A stretch of 64,000 nt of DNA, taken from Streptomyces guryensis (GTDB lineage: Bacteria > Actinomycetota > Actinomycetes > Streptomycetales > Streptomycetaceae). The stretch is from positions 434,001-498,000 of the forward strand of contig NZ_JAJSBI010000001.1 in the NCBI RefSeq assembly GCF_021261325.1. The letters run 5' to 3'. Both the position numbers and the translations under genes were made by a program. The notes beneath the pieces were generated by a model, which was given only the letters and a program-made list of their open reading frames with translations, was not told the origin of the DNA and searched no databases. Within the stretch, counting starts at the first letter, position 1. Each line of letters starts with the position of its first letter. Shown here in pieces: positions 34,012 through 42,846 of the stretch.

Positions 34012-35208
34012 ATGACCGGACGGAGCCAGGCCAGCGCCGGAGATCTGCTCGAACTGGTACGAAGCGGGCGTGCGACCACGCGCGGCGCGCTCCAGCAGGC
34101 CACCGGACTGTCCCGCGCCACCGTCGGCCAGCGCCTCGACCGGCTCTTCCGTGCGGGCTGGCTGCGCGAGGGCGCCGGCGGCCCGGTCGACTCGCCCCTC
34201 GGCGGCCGCCCCTCCATCACCCTGGAGTTCGACGACGAGCACGCGGTGGTCCTCGCCGCCGACCTCGACACCCGCCACGCCCGCGCCGCCGTCCTCACCC
34301 TGACCGGCGAGATGCTCGCCGAGCACGCCGGCACGCTCGTCGTCGAGGACGGCCCGGACGCCGTACTCGGTGAACTCGGGCACTGGTTCGCGGAGTTGCT
34401 GGAGAAGGCCGGGCGCCGGGCGGAATCGGTCTGCGGGATCGGACTGGCGGTACCGGGGCCCGTCGACAGCGAGACCGGGCGGGTCGTGCAGCCGCCGATG
34501 ATGCCGGGCTGGGACGGCTACGACATAAGAGGCCGCCTCGCCGGAGCCTTCACCGAGCACACGGGCGCCGGGCCGGTGCCCGTGCTGGTGGACAACGACG
34601 CGAACCTCATGGCGTACGGCGAACAGTGCACGGGATACCCCGACTGCTCGGCGTTCGTGCTGGTCAAGGTCTCGACCGGTATCGGCGCGGGGGTCGTCGT
34701 CGACGGCTCGGTCTACCGCGGCATCGACGGGGGCGCCGGCGACATCGGGCACATCCGGGTGGGCGCGGAGGCGCTGTGCCGGTGCGGCTCCTACGGCTGT
34801 CTGGCCGCCGTCGCGAGTGGTGGCGCCGTGGCGCGGCGGCTCGCGGAGTCCGGGGTGCCGGCCGCGTCCGGATCGGATGTGCGGGACCTGCTGGCCGCCG
34901 GGCACCCGGAGGCGGTCGGGCTCGCGCGGGAGGCGGGGCGCCGGGTCGGGGACGTTCTGGCGACCGTCGTCACGCTGCTCAACCCCGGGGTTCTGATGAT
35001 CGCGGGAGATCTGGCCGGAACCGCGTTCCTCACCGGCGTACGGGAGCTGCTGTACCAGCGGGCGCTGCCCCGCTCCACGGCCCACCTGGACGTCGTCACC
35101 TCGCGGCTCGGGGAGCGAGCCGGGCTGGTGGGAGCCGGTGCGCTGGTCGTGGAGTACCTGTACGCGCCGGAGCGGGCGGAGGAACGGCTGCTGGCGATGG
35201 GCGTGTGA
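34012..35208 (+). CDS. ROK-family transcriptional regulator
   Basis: 398 residues with an N-terminal winged helix (TRGALQQATGLSRATVGQRLDRL) and a C-terminal sugar-kinase-like domain. The ATP/sugar fold has VPVLVDNDANLMAYGE and KVSTGIGAGVVVDG. The structural zinc site is GH plus CRCGSYGC (CxCGxxGC). The start is the ATG at 34012, with AGGGGG in front. It is divergent from the glycoside hydrolase/debranching operon and presumably represses it until a sugar binds. The upstream GTG at 34006 would overlap the ribosome-binding site. Confidence 0.92.
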   Translation: MTGRSQASAGDLLELVRSGRATTRGALQQATGLSRATVGQRLDRLFRAGWLREGAGGPVDSPLGGRPSITLEFDDEHAVVLAADLDTRHARAAVLTLTGEMLAEHAGTLVVEDGPDAVLGELGHWFAELLEKAGRRAESVCGIGLAVPGPVDSETGRVVQPPMMPGWDGYDIRGRLAGAFTEHTGAGPVPVLVDNDANLMAYGEQCTGYPDCSAFVLVKVSTGIGAGVVVDGSVYRGIDGGAGDIGHIRVGAEALCRCGSYGCLAAVASGGAVARRLAESGVPAASGSDVRDLLAAGHPEAVGLAREAGRRVGDVLATVVTLLNPGVLMIAGDLAGTAFLTGVRELLYQRALPRSTAHLDVVTSRLGERAGLVGAGALVVEYLYAPERAEERLLAMGV

Positions 35209-35308
35209 CGTCGGTGTTCTCTCCCGGTTTCCGTCCCAGAACGCGTCCGCATGGTGAAATCCGGTCCTCTGTGGGAGCGTGATTCTTGCCACCCTTGATA
35301 AGGGTTAC

Positions 35309-35422
35309 GCTCAGATGAGCGGATCTTGACCGACTGCACTTCTCCAAGGGGTGGCACTGGGTGCCACCCCTTGATCGTTCATCGATCGAAATCAAACGTG
35401 CAGTCTGCCCGCTCATCTGAGC
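35309..35422. repeat. Nested inverted-repeat element upstream of ppdK
   Basis: Outer arms GCTCAGATGAGCGG (35309-35322) and GACTGCAC (35332-35339) are mirrored by GTGCAGTC (35398-35405) and CCGCTCATCTGAGC (35409-35422). Inside sits a 12-bp perfect hairpin (35346-35372). Each outer arm also holds its own short palindrome, GCTCA-N2-TGAGC. If transcribed, the 114-nt RNA would fold strongly on itself. It lies in the 417-bp gap between the ROK gene and ppdK, which otherwise holds no gene. Confidence 0.75.
35346..35372. terminator. 12-bp perfect hairpin in the nested element
   Basis: AAGGGGTGGCAC-TGG-GTGCCACCCCTT is a perfect stem with a 3-nt loop and ends in TT. It may terminate transcription from the ROK side, or be the core of a structured RNA. 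Confidence 0.55.
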
Positions 35423-35625
35423 GGAATTCCGTACTCATGCACAGCCTTGCGTTCAAGAAATGAAAACATCCACCCGTCACCGCTTGCCAAGCTTTGACTT
35501 TCGATCCGCTGGCGGACGGCTGGTTACGAGCGCATGACACGCGAGTAGACGTACCCAGACGCCTTTGATCTGGGTATGTTCCTCGCCGTCAGGGCAGCCA
35601 CCGCGTCCTCGAGGGAGTCGAGACC

Positions 35626-38346
35626 GTGTCGGAAAACAAAGAACCCCACGTAGCGAAGCTCGTTTACGACTTCACCGAGGGAAACAAGGACCTCAAGGAC
35701 CTCCTGGGTGGCAAGGGCGCGAACCTCGCCGAGATGACCAACCTGGGACTCCCCGTTCCCCCCGGCTTCACCATCACGACCGAAGCCTGCAAGGTCTACC
35801 TCGACAGCGGTGAGGAGCCGGCGGCACTGCGTGACGAGGTGAGTGCGCACCTCGTGGCCCTGGAAGACAAGATGGGCAAGAAGCTCGGCCAGGCCGACAA
35901 CCCGCTGCTCGTCTCGGTCCGTTCCGGCGCCAAGTTCTCGATGCCCGGAATGATGGACACCGTCCTCAACATCGGGCTCTCCGACAGGTCCGTGAAGGGC
36001 CTCGCCGAGCAGGCAGGCGACGAGCGGTTCGCCTGGGACTCCTACCGCCGCCTCATCCAGATGTTTGGCAAGACGGTCCTCGGCGTCGAGGGCGACCTCT
36101 TCGAGGAGGCGCTGGAGGCGGCGAAGGCGGCCAAGAAGGTCACGGTCGACACCGAACTGGAGGCGGCCGACCTCAAGAAGCTGGTCACCAAGTTCAAGAA
36201 GATCGTCAAGACCGAGGCCGGCCGGGACTTCCCGCAGGACCCGCGCGAGCAGATGGACCTCGCCATCAAGGCGGTCTTCGACTCCTGGAACGGCGACCGC
36301 GCCAAGCTCTACCGCCGCCAGGAGCGCATCCCGCACGACCTGGGCACGGCCGTCAACGTCTGTTCGATGGTCTTCGGCAACCTGGGCCCGGACTCGGGTA
36401 CCGGTGTCGCCTTCACCCGCGACCCCGCCTCCGGCCACCAGGGCGTCTACGGCGACTACCTGCAGAACGCGCAGGGCGAGGACGTGGTCGCGGGCATCCG
36501 CAACACGGTCCCGCTCGCGGAGCTGGAGCAGATCGACAAGAAGTCGTACGACCAGCTGATGCAGATCATGGAGACCCTGGAGAACCACTACAAGGATCTC
36601 TGCGACATCGAGTTCACCATCGAGCGCGGCCAGCTGTGGATGCTGCAGACCCGCGTCGGCAAGCGCACGGCGGGTGCGGCCTTCCGCATCGCCACGCAGC
36701 TCGTGGACCAGGGGCTCATCGACGAGACCGAGGCCCTGCAGCGCGTGAACGGCGCCCAGCTCGCTCAGCTGATGTTCCCGCGCTTCGACGAGGACGCGAA
36801 GGTGGAGAAGGTCGGCCGGGGCATCGCGGCCTCGCCGGGCGCGGCGGTCGGCAAGGCCGTCTTCGACTCGTACACCGCGGTGAAGTGGTCGCGCTCCGGT
36901 GAGAAGGTCATCCTCGTCCGCCGCGAGACCAACCCCGACGACCTCGACGGCATGATCGCGGCCGAGGGCATCCTGACCTCGCGTGGCGGCAAGACGTCCC
37001 ACGCGGCCGTCGTCGCGCGCGGCATGGGCAAGACCTGTGTCTGCGGTGCCGAGGAGCTGGAGGTCGACACCAAGCGGCGGCGGATGACCGTGCCCGGCGG
37101 GCATGTCGTGGAGGAGGGCGACATCATCTCCATCGACGGCTCCAGCGGCAAGGTCTACCTGGGCGAGGTCCCGGTGGTCCCCTCTCCGGTCGTCGAGTAC
37201 TTCGAGGGCCGGATGCACGCCGGCGCCAACGACGCCGACGAACTCGTCGAGGCCGTGCACCGGATCATGGCGTTCGCCGACCGCAAGCGCCGGCTGCGGG
37301 TGCGCGCCAACGCGGACAACGCCGAGGACGCGAACCGCGCCCGTCGCTTCGGCGCGCAGGGCATCGGCCTGTGCCGTACGGAGCACATGTTCCTCGGCGA
37401 CCGCCGTGAGCTGGTGGAGAGGCTGATCCTGGCCGACACGGACGCCGAGCGCGAGGAGTCCCTGAAGGAGCTGCTCCCGCTGCAGAAGCAGGACTTCGTC
37501 GAGCTGTTCTCGGCGATGGACGGTCTGCCGGTGACGGTCCGCCTCCTGGACCCGCCGCTGCACGAGTTCCTGCCGGACATCACCGAGCTGTCGGTACGTG
37601 TCGCCCTCGCCGAGTCCCGCAAGGACCCGCACGAGAACGAGCTGCGGCTGCTGCAGGCGGTCCACCGCCTGCACGAGCAGAACCCGATGCTGGGCCTGCG
37701 CGGTGTGCGTCTCGGCCTGGTCATCCCGGGCCTGTTCACCATGCAGGTACGGGCGATCGCCGAGGCGGCGGCCGAGCGCAAGAACGCCAAGGGCGACCCG
37801 CGCGCCGAGATCATGATCCCGCTCGTCGGCACGGTCCAGGAGCTGGAGATCGTCCGCGAGGAGGCCGACCAGGTCATCGCCGAGGTCGAGGCGGCCACGG
37901 GCACACAGCTCAAGCTGGCCATCGGCACGATGATCGAGCTTCCGCGCGCCGCCCTCACGGCCGGTCAGATCGCGGAGGCGGCGGAGTTCTTCTCCTTCGG
38001 CACCAACGACCTCACCCAGACGGTGTGGGGCTTCTCCCGGGACGACGTGGAGGCCTCGTTCTTCACCGCCTACCTGGAGAAGGGCATCTTCGGGGTGTCG
38101 CCCTTCGAGACGATCGACAAGGACGGCGTGGGCTCGCTGGTCAGCGCCGCGGTGAAGGCGGGCCGCGAGACGCGTCCCGACCTGAAGCTCGGCGTCTGCG
38201 GCGAGCACGGCGGTGACCCCGAGTCGGTCCACTTCTTCCACGAGGTGGGTCTCGACTACGTCTCCTGCTCGCCGTTCCGGATCCCGGTGGCCCGCCTGGA
38301 GGCGGGGCGCGCGGCCACCCAGTCCGCGGGCAGCGACCACCGGTAG
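35626..38346 (+). CDS. ppdK: Pyruvate, phosphate dikinase
   Basis: 906 residues from a GTG with GAGGGAG 8 nt upstream. Domain order is an N-terminal ATP-grasp (GGKGANLAEMTNLGLPVPPGF), a central swivelling domain with phospho-acceptor His459 in GGKTSHAAVVARGMGKT, and a C-terminal PEP/pyruvate TIM barrel ending CGEHGGDPESVHFFHEVGL. It interconverts pyruvate, ATP and phosphate with PEP, AMP and pyrophosphate, feeding gluconeogenesis. Length is normal. The long structured upstream region suggests post-transcriptional or repressor control. Confidence 0.96.
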   Translation: MSENKEPHVAKLVYDFTEGNKDLKDLLGGKGANLAEMTNLGLPVPPGFTITTEACKVYLDSGEEPAALRDEVSAHLVALEDKMGKKLGQADNPLLVSVRSGAKFSMPGMMDTVLNIGLSDRSVKGLAEQAGDERFAWDSYRRLIQMFGKTVLGVEGDLFEEALEAAKAAKKVTVDTELEAADLKKLVTKFKKIVKTEAGRDFPQDPREQMDLAIKAVFDSWNGDRAKLYRRQERIPHDLGTAVNVCSMVFGNLGPDSGTGVAFTRDPASGHQGVYGDYLQNAQGEDVVAGIRNTVPLAELEQIDKKSYDQLMQIMETLENHYKDLCDIEFTIERGQLWMLQTRVGKRTAGAAFRIATQLVDQGLIDETEALQRVNGAQLAQLMFPRFDEDAKVEKVGRGIAASPGAAVGKAVFDSYTAVKWSRSGEKVILVRRETNPDDLDGMIAAEGILTSRGGKTSHAAVVARGMGKTCVCGAEELEVDTKRRRMTVPGGHVVEEGDIISIDGSSGKVYLGEVPVVPSPVVEYFEGRMHAGANDADELVEAVHRIMAFADRKRRLRVRANADNAEDANRARRFGAQGIGLCRTEHMFLGDRRELVERLILADTDAEREESLKELLPLQKQDFVELFSAMDGLPVTVRLLDPPLHEFLPDITELSVRVALAESRKDPHENELRLLQAVHRLHEQNPMLGLRGVRLGLVIPGLFTMQVRAIAEAAAERKNAKGDPRAEIMIPLVGTVQELEIVREEADQVIAEVEAATGTQLKLAIGTMIELPRAALTAGQIAEAAEFFSFGTNDLTQTVWGFSRDDVEASFFTAYLEKGIFGVSPFETIDKDGVGSLVSAAVKAGRETRPDLKLGVCGEHGGDPESVHFFHEVGLDYVSCSPFRIPVARLEAGRAATQSAGSDHR

Positions 38347-38360
38347 GCGCCACAAAAGCC

Positions 38361-38412
38361 CCGGAGCCGCCGCCTGTCCCCGACCCTCAACACCGATGGG
38401 CGGCGGCTCCGG
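38361..38412. terminator. First hairpin of a tandem terminator after ppdK
   Basis: CCGGAGCCGCCGCC (38361-38374) pairs exactly with GGCGGCGGCTCCGG (38399-38412). Confidence 0.65.
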
Positions 38413-38421
38413 ATCACCAGA

Positions 38422-38457
38422 GGAGGGGCGGCACCTGTGCGGAGGTGCCGCCCCTCC
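38422..38457. terminator. Second hairpin, shared by convergent ppdK and DUF4232 genes
   Basis: GGAGGGGCGGCACCT (38422-38436) pairs exactly with 38443-38457 over 15 bp. It lies between converging stops and can act in both directions. Confidence 0.75.
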
Positions 38458-38464
38458 GGGCTGC

Positions 38465-38992
38465 TCAGAGGGCGCCCTGAGTGTTCACCGGCCCGACCTG
38501 GAACAGGTGGGAGCAGATCGTCCAGGAAGCCGGGACGAGGACCGCCTTGAACGAGGCCGGCGGATAGACCCGCAGGTAGGTGCCGGTGCGCAGGCAGGGC
38601 CCGCCGACCGGGCCGTTGGTCGTACGGATGACCGCGGAGACGGAGTGGGCGGGGGCGAGCACGACGGTGGCGTAGGGCCGGCCGCTGTGCGTGGCGGCCG
38701 GACCGATCTGCCGGTGCGCCGTGTCCAGGGCGCGGACGCCCGGATAACCGCGCAGGACACAGTCGGTCGTGCTGGTGTTGGTGAACCGGATCGGCCAGTA
38801 CACCGAGCCCGCCGCGCCCTCCTTGCGCCCCATGGAGACGTAGAGGTCGCTCACGGCGCAGGTACGCAGTCCGGGCGCCGCCGTAGCCGTCGTCGCGCTC
38901 CATGCCGCTCCCGCGCCCGCGAGCCCGAGGACGCCGGCGGACAGGAGGGCGGCTACCCCGCGTCGGGACAGTCGTTGAGTGTGAAGAAACAT
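38465..38992 (-). CDS. Secreted DUF4232-domain protein
   Basis: 175 residues from the ATG at 38992, with GGAGGCGG upstream. The signal peptide (RRGVAALLSAGVLGLAGAGA) ends near residue 40. The mature part fits DUF4232 (CAVSDLYVSM, VYWPIRFTNTSTTDCVLRGYPG, and a late Cys in WTICSHLF). Cysteines could form disulfides. The family is common in actinobacterial exported proteins of unknown role. Confidence 0.85.
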   Translation of the reverse strand: MFLHTQRLSRRGVAALLSAGVLGLAGAGAAWSATTATAAPGLRTCAVSDLYVSMGRKEGAAGSVYWPIRFTNTSTTDCVLRGYPGVRALDTAHRQIGPAATHSGRPYATVVLAPAHSVSAVIRTTNGPVGGPCLRTGTYLRVYPPASFKAVLVPASWTICSHLFQVGPVNTQGAL

Positions 38993-39134
38993 GGCATATC
39001 CGCCTCCGTCGGGCGAATGGGTGGATGTGGGCGTTCTGTTAGATGAGTGCCCGGCGGAAAAAGTTGTATCTCGCTGTGCCCCGGGTGCGGGCCCTACGCT
39101 GGGAGATTGATCCGCTCGCGGAGGGAGCCCGTAC

Positions 39135-40061
39135 ATGTCCGGCTGGAACGAGAAGGCCGTCCCCGACCAGAGCGGGCGTATCGCCGTGGTCACCGGGTCC
39201 AACAGCGGGCTCGGCTACGTCGTCGCGCGGGAGCTGGCGCGCAAGGGCGCGCGCGTGGTGCTCGCGTGCCGGAGCGAGGTGCGGGGAAACGCGGCGGCGG
39301 ACCGGATCGTGGCCGAAGTGCCGGGTGCGATCGCGGAGTTCGCGCGGCTGGATCTCGGGGACCTGGAATCCGTACGGGAGTTCGCCGCGTCGTACCGCTA
39401 CGACTATCTCGACCTGCTGGTCGACAACGCCGGGGTGATGGCCCTGCCGTACGGCACGACGGCGGACGGGTTCGAGACGCAGTTCGGGGTCAATCACCTC
39501 GGCCACTTCGCGCTCACCGGCCTGCTGATGCCCACGCTGCTCGCCACTCCCGGCGCCCGTGTCGTGAGCGTCTCCAGCGGGATGCACGCGGTGGCCAACA
39601 TCGACATCGACGACCTCAACAGCGAGCGCCGGTACCGGCGTTGGATCGCCTACGCCCGGTCCAAGACCGCCAATCTGCTCTTCGTCCACGAGCTCGCGCG
39701 CAGGCTCGCGGCGCACGGCGCGGACGTGGTGGCGGCAGCGGCCCACCCCGGGTACGCGGCCACCAACCTGCAGGGCACCGCACCCCGGATGGAGGGACGC
39801 CGGCTCGTCGGGCGGGTGGTGGAGCTCGGCAACCGGGTCTTCGCGCAGTCGGCCGAGGCCGGCGCGCTGCCCGTCCTGTACGCGGCCACGGCGCCGGATG
39901 TGCGGCCGGACTCCTTCACCGGACCGTCGTTGATGATGTGGCGCGGGGCGCCCGCCCCGTCCTGGCGGGCGCCGTGGACGCTCAACGACGCGGCGGGGGA
40001 ACGGCTTTGGGCCGCATCCGAGCGGCTCACCGGGGTGACGTACGACGCGTTGAAGGTGTGA
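39135..40061 (+). CDS. Short-chain dehydrogenase/reductase (retinol dehydrogenase-like)
   Basis: A 308-residue Rossmann enzyme: TGSNSGLG cofactor loop, DNAGVM, catalytic Ser in VVSVSSGMH and the YARSK catalytic pair. The length and the long C-terminus match the RDH/WWOX-like SDR subgroup (oxidoreductase of unknown lipid or xenobiotic substrate). The ATG at 39135 follows GGAGGGAG. It is divergent from the secreted DUF4232 gene. Confidence 0.9.
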   Translation: MSGWNEKAVPDQSGRIAVVTGSNSGLGYVVARELARKGARVVLACRSEVRGNAAADRIVAEVPGAIAEFARLDLGDLESVREFAASYRYDYLDLLVDNAGVMALPYGTTADGFETQFGVNHLGHFALTGLLMPTLLATPGARVVSVSSGMHAVANIDIDDLNSERRYRRWIAYARSKTANLLFVHELARRLAAHGADVVAAAAHPGYAATNLQGTAPRMEGRRLVGRVVELGNRVFAQSAEAGALPVLYAATAPDVRPDSFTGPSLMMWRGAPAPSWRAPWTLNDAAGERLWAASERLTGVTYDALKV

Positions 40062-40286
40062 CCGGGCACGGCCTGAGAACTGTCGTGTTGCGGGCCCCCG
40101 TGCTCGATGCGACGGTGGACCCCAGGGGGCGATGCCGACGGCCTGGCCAAGGGAATCCTTACAGGTCACGGTAGTACGCGTCGATCCACGCGACCGATCC
40201 GCGCCCCCGTTGTCCGGCGCTGACTCTCCGTGTCCCGACGTGTGTCCACGAACGGGGGGAGCAGCGCACAGAAAGCGGGAAATTCA

Positions 40287-41621
40287 ATGGCGAACGGACC
40301 CATGGACAGGCGCGCCTTCGGCGAGCACCCCGATCGGCCCCACCCCCGATTCGAAGGCCAGGGAGCGGAGTACACCGGCCGGTACGTGGTGTTGCTCGAC
40401 CCGAGCAACCAGGAGAGCGGGTTGAACGCACTGCGTTCCTCCGCAGACATCGCGTCCGTCGAACGTGTCCGAGGAACCGACGTCGAGAACGTCGCCGAAC
40501 TCCTTGAGCGCCCTGACGTCTCGGTGCACTTCGAGGAACTCGGCGCGGCCGTCGTCGAGGTACGGCCCGAGCAGCGTCATGCGCTGGTGACCACGGCGGA
40601 GAGGGAGTCGTCGATCATCGCGGCGGAGCCGGAGCGCAAGGTGTACGCCTTCCCGGTCACCGCCCCGACGCAGGCGCCGACCGAGTTCTACCCCGCGTAC
40701 CGCAGTGACGAGGACGTGGTCGGTCGCCACTCCAGGGCCGAGATGGCCGCCGCCCAGGGCCCGGCCTGGGACGAGCAGAGCTGCACCTGGGGCCTGCAGG
40801 CGATCCGGGCCCAGCTGTCCCAGCTGACCGGACGCGACGTGAAGATCGCCGTGCTCGACACCGGCGTGGACACCGACCATCCGGACTTCGCCGGCCGCAT
40901 CGAGGCGACGGCCTCGTTCGTCCCCGGCGAGCCCGTCAAGGACGGCCACGGCCACGGCACGCACTGCATCGGCACCGCGGCCGGCCCGGCCCACCCCCAG
41001 CAGGGGCCCCGGTACGGCGTGGCCTGCGAGGCCCGGATCCTCGCGGGCAAGGTGCTCAACAACCAGGGCTCCGGCACCGACGGCCAGATCCTGGCGGGCC
41101 TGGCCTGGGCTGTGGCCCACGGCGCGAAGGTGATCTCCATGTCGCTGGGCGCGCCGGTCCAGCCGGGTGAGCTCTTCCCGCAGACGTACGAGAAGCTGGC
41201 CCAGCGCGCGCTGGAACGCGGGACGGTGATCGTCGCCGCCGCGGGCAACGAAAGCCACCGGCCCACGGACGTCAGGCCCGTCGGCCGGCCGGCCAACTGT
41301 CCCTCCATCCTCGCGGTGGGCGCGGTGGACAAGGCGATCAGGACGCCGTTCTTCTCCAACGGCGCCATCAACGGGCGGGGCGGCGAGGTCGACATCGCCG
41401 CACCCGGCTGGCAGGTGTTCTCGGCCAAGCCCGGCGGCGGGCAGCAGGAGATGAGCGGTACCAGCATGGCCACCCCGCACGTGGCGGGTGTCCTGGCGCT
41501 GCTCGCCCAGGCGAACCCCGACGCCTCCGCCATGGAGCTGTGGAACGCCCTGCAGGCCGGTGCCTACCCGCTGATGCAGTCCACCAAGGACGTCGGCGCG
41601 GGCCTCCTCCAGGCCCCGTGA
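40287..41621 (+). CDS. S8 subtilisin-family serine protease
   Basis: 444 residues from the ATG at 40287. An N-terminal region (about 30-140) may be an I9-like prodomain. The catalytic triad lies in VLDTGVDTDHPD (Asp), GHGHGTHCIGTAAG (His) and SGTSMATPHVAGVLALL (Ser). There is no convincing signal peptide, so secretion is uncertain; it could act inside the cell or be exported by another route. The stop overlaps the start of a small I9-like protein (GTGA). The ribosome-binding site is weak. Confidence 0.9.
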   Translation: MANGPMDRRAFGEHPDRPHPRFEGQGAEYTGRYVVLLDPSNQESGLNALRSSADIASVERVRGTDVENVAELLERPDVSVHFEELGAAVVEVRPEQRHALVTTAERESSIIAAEPERKVYAFPVTAPTQAPTEFYPAYRSDEDVVGRHSRAEMAAAQGPAWDEQSCTWGLQAIRAQLSQLTGRDVKIAVLDTGVDTDHPDFAGRIEATASFVPGEPVKDGHGHGTHCIGTAAGPAHPQQGPRYGVACEARILAGKVLNNQGSGTDGQILAGLAWAVAHGAKVISMSLGAPVQPGELFPQTYEKLAQRALERGTVIVAAAGNESHRPTDVRPVGRPANCPSILAVGAVDKAIRTPFFSNGAINGRGGEVDIAAPGWQVFSAKPGGGQQEMSGTSMATPHVAGVLALLAQANPDASAMELWNALQAGAYPLMQSTKDVGAGLLQAP

Positions 41622-41866
41622 CCGAGTCGTCCCACTCCGCCCCGGTCGGGGTCGTCCTCGCGGTCGACCCCGACCGGTTCGCGGAGGTCGTCGAGGCCCT
41701 GCGCCGGGCCGGTCTCACGGTCACGGGCGAGCAGCCGATCCTCGGCACGCTCTCCGGCACCGTCGCGGAGGACCGGATCCCCGCGCTGGAAGCGGTCGAC
41801 GGCGTCGACGCCGTCGACCGGGAACTCACCATCCAGCTCCCGCCCCCTGACGAGCCGATCCAGTGA
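41618..41866 (+). CDS. Small protease-associated protein, inhibitor I9-like
   Basis: 82 residues from a GTG overlapping the protease stop by 4 nt (GTGA). The fold pattern is beta-alpha-beta, with FAEVVEALRRAGLTVTGEQP and RIPALEAVDGVDAVDREL, like subtilisin propeptides (I9) and protease inhibitors. No catalytic residues. Strict coupling with the protease suggests a trans-acting chaperone or inhibitor, an inference. Related small proteins in Streptomyces are often mislabelled as aldolases. Confidence 0.65.
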   Translation: MTESSHSAPVGVVLAVDPDRFAEVVEALRRAGLTVTGEQPILGTLSGTVAEDRIPALEAVDGVDAVDRELTIQLPPPDEPIQ

Positions 41867-41909
41867 TCCCGGCGATCCCGGCGATCCCGCCGATCCCGCC
41901 GATCCCGGG
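41865..41909. repeat. Five 9-bp tandem repeats (GATCCCGSC)
   Basis: GATCCCGGC, GATCCCGGC, GATCCCGCC, GATCCCGCC and GATCCCGGG follow directly at the stop of the I9-like gene. A simple slippage-type array. Confidence 0.7.
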
Positions 41910-41938
41910 GCGACGGTGGTCACCCGTCCACCGGTTCC

Positions 41939-42058
41939 TCAGGCCGTCGCCCCGCTGTCCACCACCAGGTCCGTGCCCACCACCGACGCCGCGGCGTCCG
42001 AGGCCAGGTAGAGGACGGCGTCGGCCACTTCCTCCGTCGCCGAGATGCGGCCGAGGGG
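41939..42058 (-). pseudogene. C-terminal fragment of a short-chain dehydrogenase
   Basis: The minus frame ending at 41939 encodes PLGRISATEEVADAVLYLAS and then VVGTDLVVDSGATA, the standard C-terminus of a classical SDR. The Rossmann N-terminal part and the catalytic Ser, Tyr and Lys are absent. It is fused at its left side to decayed luciferase-like coding sequence, so it is a dead fragment left by a rearrangement. Confidence 0.7.
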
Positions 42059-42713
42059 GAGGGCGGCCCGCACCCGCTCCGCGCGGTCCGCCACCGCCTC
42101 CCGGTACAGCTCCACCAGCCGGGACACCCGGGTCAGCGGCTCCCGCAGCGTGGTGCCCCAGGACGCCCACCCCGCGCCGGCCCGCCTCCTCGAAGGACGC
42201 CGGACCGGAAGCCGCCTGCCAGAGGGGAGGGTGCGGATCCTGCAGCGGGCCCGGAACGAGTGGCTGGTCGCCGCCGCCCCTCCACAGCCTGGGGACCTCC
42301 TCGAAGGCCCGCTGGGTCTGGCCCGGGCGCCCGCCGGGTCCACGCCGAACATGCGCCACTCTGGCGCCGTCGAACGGGTCGGGCCCAGCTCCACCCGGCC
42401 GCCGCTCAACTGGTCCAGCCAGGCTGCGCGTTCCGCGACCCGCCTCGGGCGGTCGATCCCGGCCGGTGCCGGCACCGCCGTGCGTCCGAGCCGTATGCGG
42501 GACGTACGCTGCGACAGCGCCACCAGCAGCAGCTCCGGCGCCGAGCTGAGGCTGAACTCCTCTTGCCCCGTGGTGCTCCACCTGCCACCAGCAGCCGTAC
42601 CCCAGCTCGTCGGCGAGAACGGCCTGTTCGACCGCCTCGTTGATCCGCCGGTGCTCGTGGTCCCCGGTCGCCCACGGTCTGGGGTCCTGGATCTCGCTGA
42701 ACATGTCGAGCTT
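42059..42713 (-). pseudogene. Decayed luciferase-like (LLM) flavin monooxygenase
   Basis: Coding matches switch between minus frames. First comes KLDMFSEIQDPRPW to ELGYGCWWQVEHHG. Then EEFSLSSAPELLLVALSQRT and AERAAWLDQLSGGRVELGPT follow in a second frame, and TQRAFEEVPRLW returns to the first. LTRVSRLVELYREA closes it. These blocks, in this order, are the bacterial luciferase-like monooxygenase fold. At least two frameshifts inactivate it. Together with the SDR tail downstream it marks a degraded gene junction. Confidence 0.7.
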
Positions 42714-42751
42714 CGCTTGCTGAACTGCCCTTCTCGCCTGCCGGATTGTTC

Positions 42752-42768
42752 GTGGAAAGCGCTTCCAC
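42752..42768. promoter_or_regulatory. LacI-type palindrome upstream of the decayed LLM gene
   Basis: GTGGAAAGCGCTTCCAC has 6-bp perfect arms around AGCGC and resembles LacI-family operators (TGGAAGCGCTTCCA type). It lies 39 bp upstream of the LLM remnant and may be a leftover operator. Confidence 0.45.
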
Positions 42769-42809
42769 GCTCCAGCTTCAGGGTGTCGGGCGAGGGGGCG
42801 AAAAGCAGA

Positions 42810-42833
42810 GTGCCCCTCCGATGGGAGGGGCAC
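42810..42833 (-). terminator. Hairpin after nirD
   Basis: GTGCCCCTCC (42810-42819) pairs with GGAGGGGCAC (42824-42833), 13 bp after the nirD stop on the minus strand. Confidence 0.7.
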
Positions 42834-42846
42834 CCGGAAACCAGGT

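Noticed and set aside
32392..35292. 966-codon minus-strand frame covering the ROK gene region
   Set aside because: Only the part below 33891 is coding. The rest is antisense to the ROK regulator and exists because of high GC bias in third positions.
35309..35422. 6C RNA or a known riboswitch
   Set aside because: No pair of C-rich loops and no motif of a known riboswitch class; only nested inverted repeats are visible.
35524..38355. 943-codon minus-strand frame opposite ppdK
   Set aside because: It is an antisense shadow; its composition (runs of Leu, Asp, His, Val) mirrors the ppdK codon pattern and contains no family motif.
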